A stretch of DNA of 7,471 nucleotides. Source: Euryarchaeota archaeon UBA13 (GTDB lineage Archaea; Thermoplasmatota; Poseidoniia; Poseidoniales; Poseidoniaceae). The DNA is taken from the NCBI GenBank assembly GCA_002495945.1, contig DAHU01000006.1:1-7471 (forward strand), written 5' to 3'. The notes under the pieces were generated by a model. That model did not search any database. It had not been told where the DNA came from and saw nothing but the letters and a program-made list of their open reading frames with translations. Position 1 is the first letter of the stretch, and each line of letters starts with the position of its first letter. Below, in pieces: positions 5,586 to 7,471 of this stretch. The translations under genes and the position numbers were made by a program.

Positions 5586-6929
5586 CTCTTCGCCAAAGTC
5601 ATCAAATGATCTACTTACCTTAAGCGATAATGCTGCGGCTAAAACCATCATTATGCCGCAAAGATGGAACGCGGTGTGATAATCAAACGGCCAATCTCTA
5701 CCAATGGTAAATGTCCACACCACACCACCAGTTAATGGCCCGATTATGCGCGAGAACGAACTAATTGACTCTTGAGCACCCATTACTATACCGAGATTAA
5801 TACCCTCCCGTTTCGCTATTCTAGTGAGTACTGTTGATGAGGATGGTTGGAATATTCCACTACCTACGGCGATAATAACTGCCACAAGTAGAAGTTGACC
5901 ATAACCCCAATCAGCATCAGTATAAGGTATCAAAACCAAGCCCAAACCAGCTGTTAGGCAAGAGATTGGCATCAGCCTAGCAGAGCCAAATCTCCGTGAT
6001 AGCGGCCCAATTAAGAATCCCTGGGTGACGATACCAGCGATACCTATAACCGCAAATATACGGCCGTTTTGAGCCTCATTGTAACTTAATCCTCCATCTT
6101 CAATAGGCATACCAGTGTAGAGGATGAATACTGCGTGCATTATGGTAAATCCAAAGATGAACAGCATAGTAGCCCAAATTATAACTGAAATTGTGCCATT
6201 GTTGAGCATAGAGAATGATTGCTTGAAAGAACGACCAATTCTAGTTGACCAACTATCGGTATCGGAGGTTGAACGACTTGATTTAGGCAATGATTCTGGT
6301 AGGTAAAAATACGCGTAGATTAACGAAATCATAGACAGTAGCCCAGCAACCATGCACGGCAGGAAGTAAGGATAATCATCAAATATCGTGTCTACAAATA
6401 TTTCCCATCTTGCTGCAGGGTTAGATAATTCTCCGCCAATGAAAGGTCCGATTGTGAACCCAAGGCCAAACGCTGCACCGATAAGACCCATTCGCGTAGT
6501 CAATTGAGTAGGGGTACTAACGTCACCAATATATGCTCTAGCAACGGCAATATTTCCGTTGAAAACCCCCGCTAAAAATCTAGCAGATAGCGCAATGAGG
6601 AGCGTATTTGCTAGACCAAACATGGCAAAAAATACCGTATTACCAACAAGACCTATCATTAGAACTGGTCTTCTACCGATTCGATCTGAAATTGAACCCC
6701 ATAATGGTGAAAACAAAAATTGTGCAGCCGAGTAAGACGTCATCAACAGTCCAACCCAGAGACCAACCTCGGCAATACCCTCTGAGGCAGCTAAATCCTC
6801 CACCAGATAGGTTAGAAAGGGTATTACAATACCAAAACCAATCATATCAATCATGGTTACTAGAAATAGTACCACTAATGCACCTCGGCCCGCATTAATT
6901 GCAGGTTCAGATGCTTGAGATTCAGTCAT
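5580..6929 (-). CDS. Major facilitator superfamily transporter, drug-exporter (TetA/DHA1) type
   Basis: This is a 449-residue, 12-helix membrane transporter. MFS motif A, GSISDRIGRRPVL (78-90), lies in the loop between helices 2 and 3. ARFLAGVFNG (116-125) is the motif B region with the helix 4 arginine, Arg117. GAAFGLGFTIGPFIGG (151-166) is antiporter motif C in helix 5. Helix 1 carries MIDMIGFGIVIP, typical of the TetA-like branch. Motif C points to proton-driven export, but the substrate cannot be read from the sequence and drug resistance should not be assumed. A charged loop rich in Ser and Thr (about 217-230) joins the two halves. AGGA (6936-6939) lies 6 nt before the ATG. It begins 62 bp after the lon stop on the same strand, so it may be co-transcribed with lon. 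No convincing TATA box is seen between them. Confidence 0.93.
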   Translation of the reverse strand: MTESQASEPAINAGRGALVVLFLVTMIDMIGFGIVIPFLTYLVEDLAASEGIAEVGLWVGLLMTSYSAAQFLFSPLWGSISDRIGRRPVLMIGLVGNTVFFAMFGLANTLLIALSARFLAGVFNGNIAVARAYIGDVSTPTQLTTRMGLIGAAFGLGFTIGPFIGGELSNPAARWEIFVDTIFDDYPYFLPCMVAGLLSMISLIYAYFYLPESLPKSSRSTSDTDSWSTRIGRSFKQSFSMLNNGTISVIIWATMLFIFGFTIMHAVFILYTGMPIEDGGLSYNEAQNGRIFAVIGIAGIVTQGFLIGPLSRRFGSARLMPISCLTAGLGLVLIPYTDADWGYGQLLLVAVIIAVGSGIFQPSSSTVLTRIAKREGINLGIVMGAQESISSFSRIIGPLTGGVVWTFTIGRDWPFDYHTAFHLCGIMMVLAAALSLKVSRSFDDFGEES

Positions 6930-6991
6930 AGTGAATCCTGCCTGTCATGGTTTTTGTAACCAACGCGACAAACCGATGGTAAGTTATCGAT

Positions 6992-7471
6992 TCATGCAGA
7001 TGGTGACTTCTTGGTCACTTCTGGGGTTAATCTGTCAATGACATTGCCTAACCTTTCGACGAGGCCCGCTTTTTGTTCATGCTTGATTAGGGCTTGCTCC
7101 ATTACTTCGTCAAGGGAATCAACTGCGATTACCTCAATTTTGTCAGCATACTTATCGTCAATGAGAACATCTTGTAGGTTCGCTCTTGGTACAACTACTG
7201 TTTTGATACCAGAAATTGCTGCAGCTTCTATCTTGGCAGTAACTCCTCCGATAGGAAGAACTTCTCCTCTAACCGATAGGGAGCCTGTCATAGCAAGATC
7301 TTGTCTGATAGGTATTTCTTCTAGGGCAGATATAACAGCAGTTGCTATGGTTATGGAAGCGGAGTCACCATCTACACCGTGGGTATCGACAAACTGAATG
7401 TGTATATCGTAATCTGAAATATCTTTGCCTGTCAGTTTCTTAATTACAGCGCTGACATTTGTCACGCTTTC
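6992..7471 (-). CDS. lonB: Archaeal Lon protease (LonB), C-terminal proteolytic domain, 5' end cut off
   Basis: Lon is an ATP-dependent protease; the archaeal B form is usually anchored in the cytoplasmic membrane through helices in its ATPase part. Only the last 159 codons are in the window, and the frame stays open to the right edge. The Ser-Lys catalytic pair is visible. In visible-residue numbering, Ser37 lies in VDGDSASI and Lys80 in [12 protein letters not shown]. They are 43 residues apart with Asp34 three before the serine, matching the Ser550/Lys593/Asp547 arrangement I recall for the Methanocaldococcus enzyme. [15 protein letters not shown] and the [14 protein letters not shown] block are also typical. 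The in-frame GTG at 7465 is an internal valine, since conserved sequence continues upstream. The ATPase module and membrane segments must lie outside. The MFS gene follows 62 bp downstream. Confidence 0.95.
   Translation of the reverse strand, partial: ESVTNVSAVIKKLTGKDISDYDIHIQFVDTHGVDGDSASITIATAVISALEEIPIRQDLAMTGSLSVRGEVLPIGGVTAKIEAAAISGIKTVVVPRANLQDVLIDDKYADKIEVIAVDSLDEVMEQALIKHEQKAGLVERLGNVIDRLTPEVTKKSPSA

Noticed and set aside
6943..6956. Possible hairpin GGTT-ACAAA-AACC between lon and the transporter gene as a terminator
   Set aside because: The stem is only 4 bp and AT-poor T-runs are missing on the minus strand, so there is no support for termination.
7011..7397. 128-codon plus-strand frame
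   Set aside because: It is the antisense shadow of the Lon catalytic domain, which is conserved across this whole stretch.
7463..7465. GTG as a start codon for a short Lon-like protein
   Set aside because: The frame remains open to the window edge and the catalytic domain normally extends further upstream, so the GTG is an internal valine of a larger gene.
1..7471. CRISPR array, insertion sequence, tRNA or defence island
   Set aside because: No spaced repeats, terminal inverted repeats, transposase motifs or cloverleaf-like sequence were seen on either strand. The gene content is housekeeping.

Overview
The window reads as a compact stretch of an archaeal chromosome carrying mostly housekeeping genes. 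The evidence is a complete transcription factor B gene, a 49-residue zinc-ribbon ribosomal protein L40e, a UPF0147 protein, an archaeal-type Lon protease with the GDSAS serine motif, a GGAD-type archaeal prepilin/preflagellin peptidase, and TATA-box promoters with short or no leaders. The moderately AT-rich composition and gene content would fit a mesophilic euryarchaeon, for example of the marine Group II/Thermoplasmata-related lineages. That placement is inference. I see no mobile element, CRISPR array, tRNA or rRNA.

Layout. On the left (minus strand) is the 5' three quarters of purA, the AMP branch of purine synthesis. It diverges across a 246-bp AT-rich intergenic region from tfb (plus). 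Behind tfb on the plus strand come a 91-residue Cys4 putative zinc protein and a 203-residue beta-propeller-like protein with a basic charged tail. Next, alternating strands, are a metallo-beta-lactamase-fold protein that has lost nearly all its metal ligands (minus), L40e (plus), the membrane-bound prepilin peptidase (minus), UPF0147 (plus), an MFS exporter-type transporter (minus) and the C-terminal protease domain of Lon (minus, running off the right edge).

The genes do not form one pathway. They cover nucleotide synthesis, transcription initiation, translation, processing of archaellin/pilin-type precursors, membrane transport and membrane-associated proteolysis. The most striking architecture is three convergent gene pairs whose ends overlap by 8 bp, are 3 bp apart, or overlap by 6 bp, so transcription must terminate inside the opposite gene. 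Promoter regions are short and shared by divergent genes. One perfect ATTTAAAT palindrome sits about 26 bp from the peptidase start codon and could serve both of its flanking genes.

I found no clearly new multi-gene system. The best leads are the degenerate metallo-beta-lactamase, the two unrecognised proteins directly behind tfb, a duplicated 11-bp TATA-containing element upstream of tfb, and the symmetric promoter.
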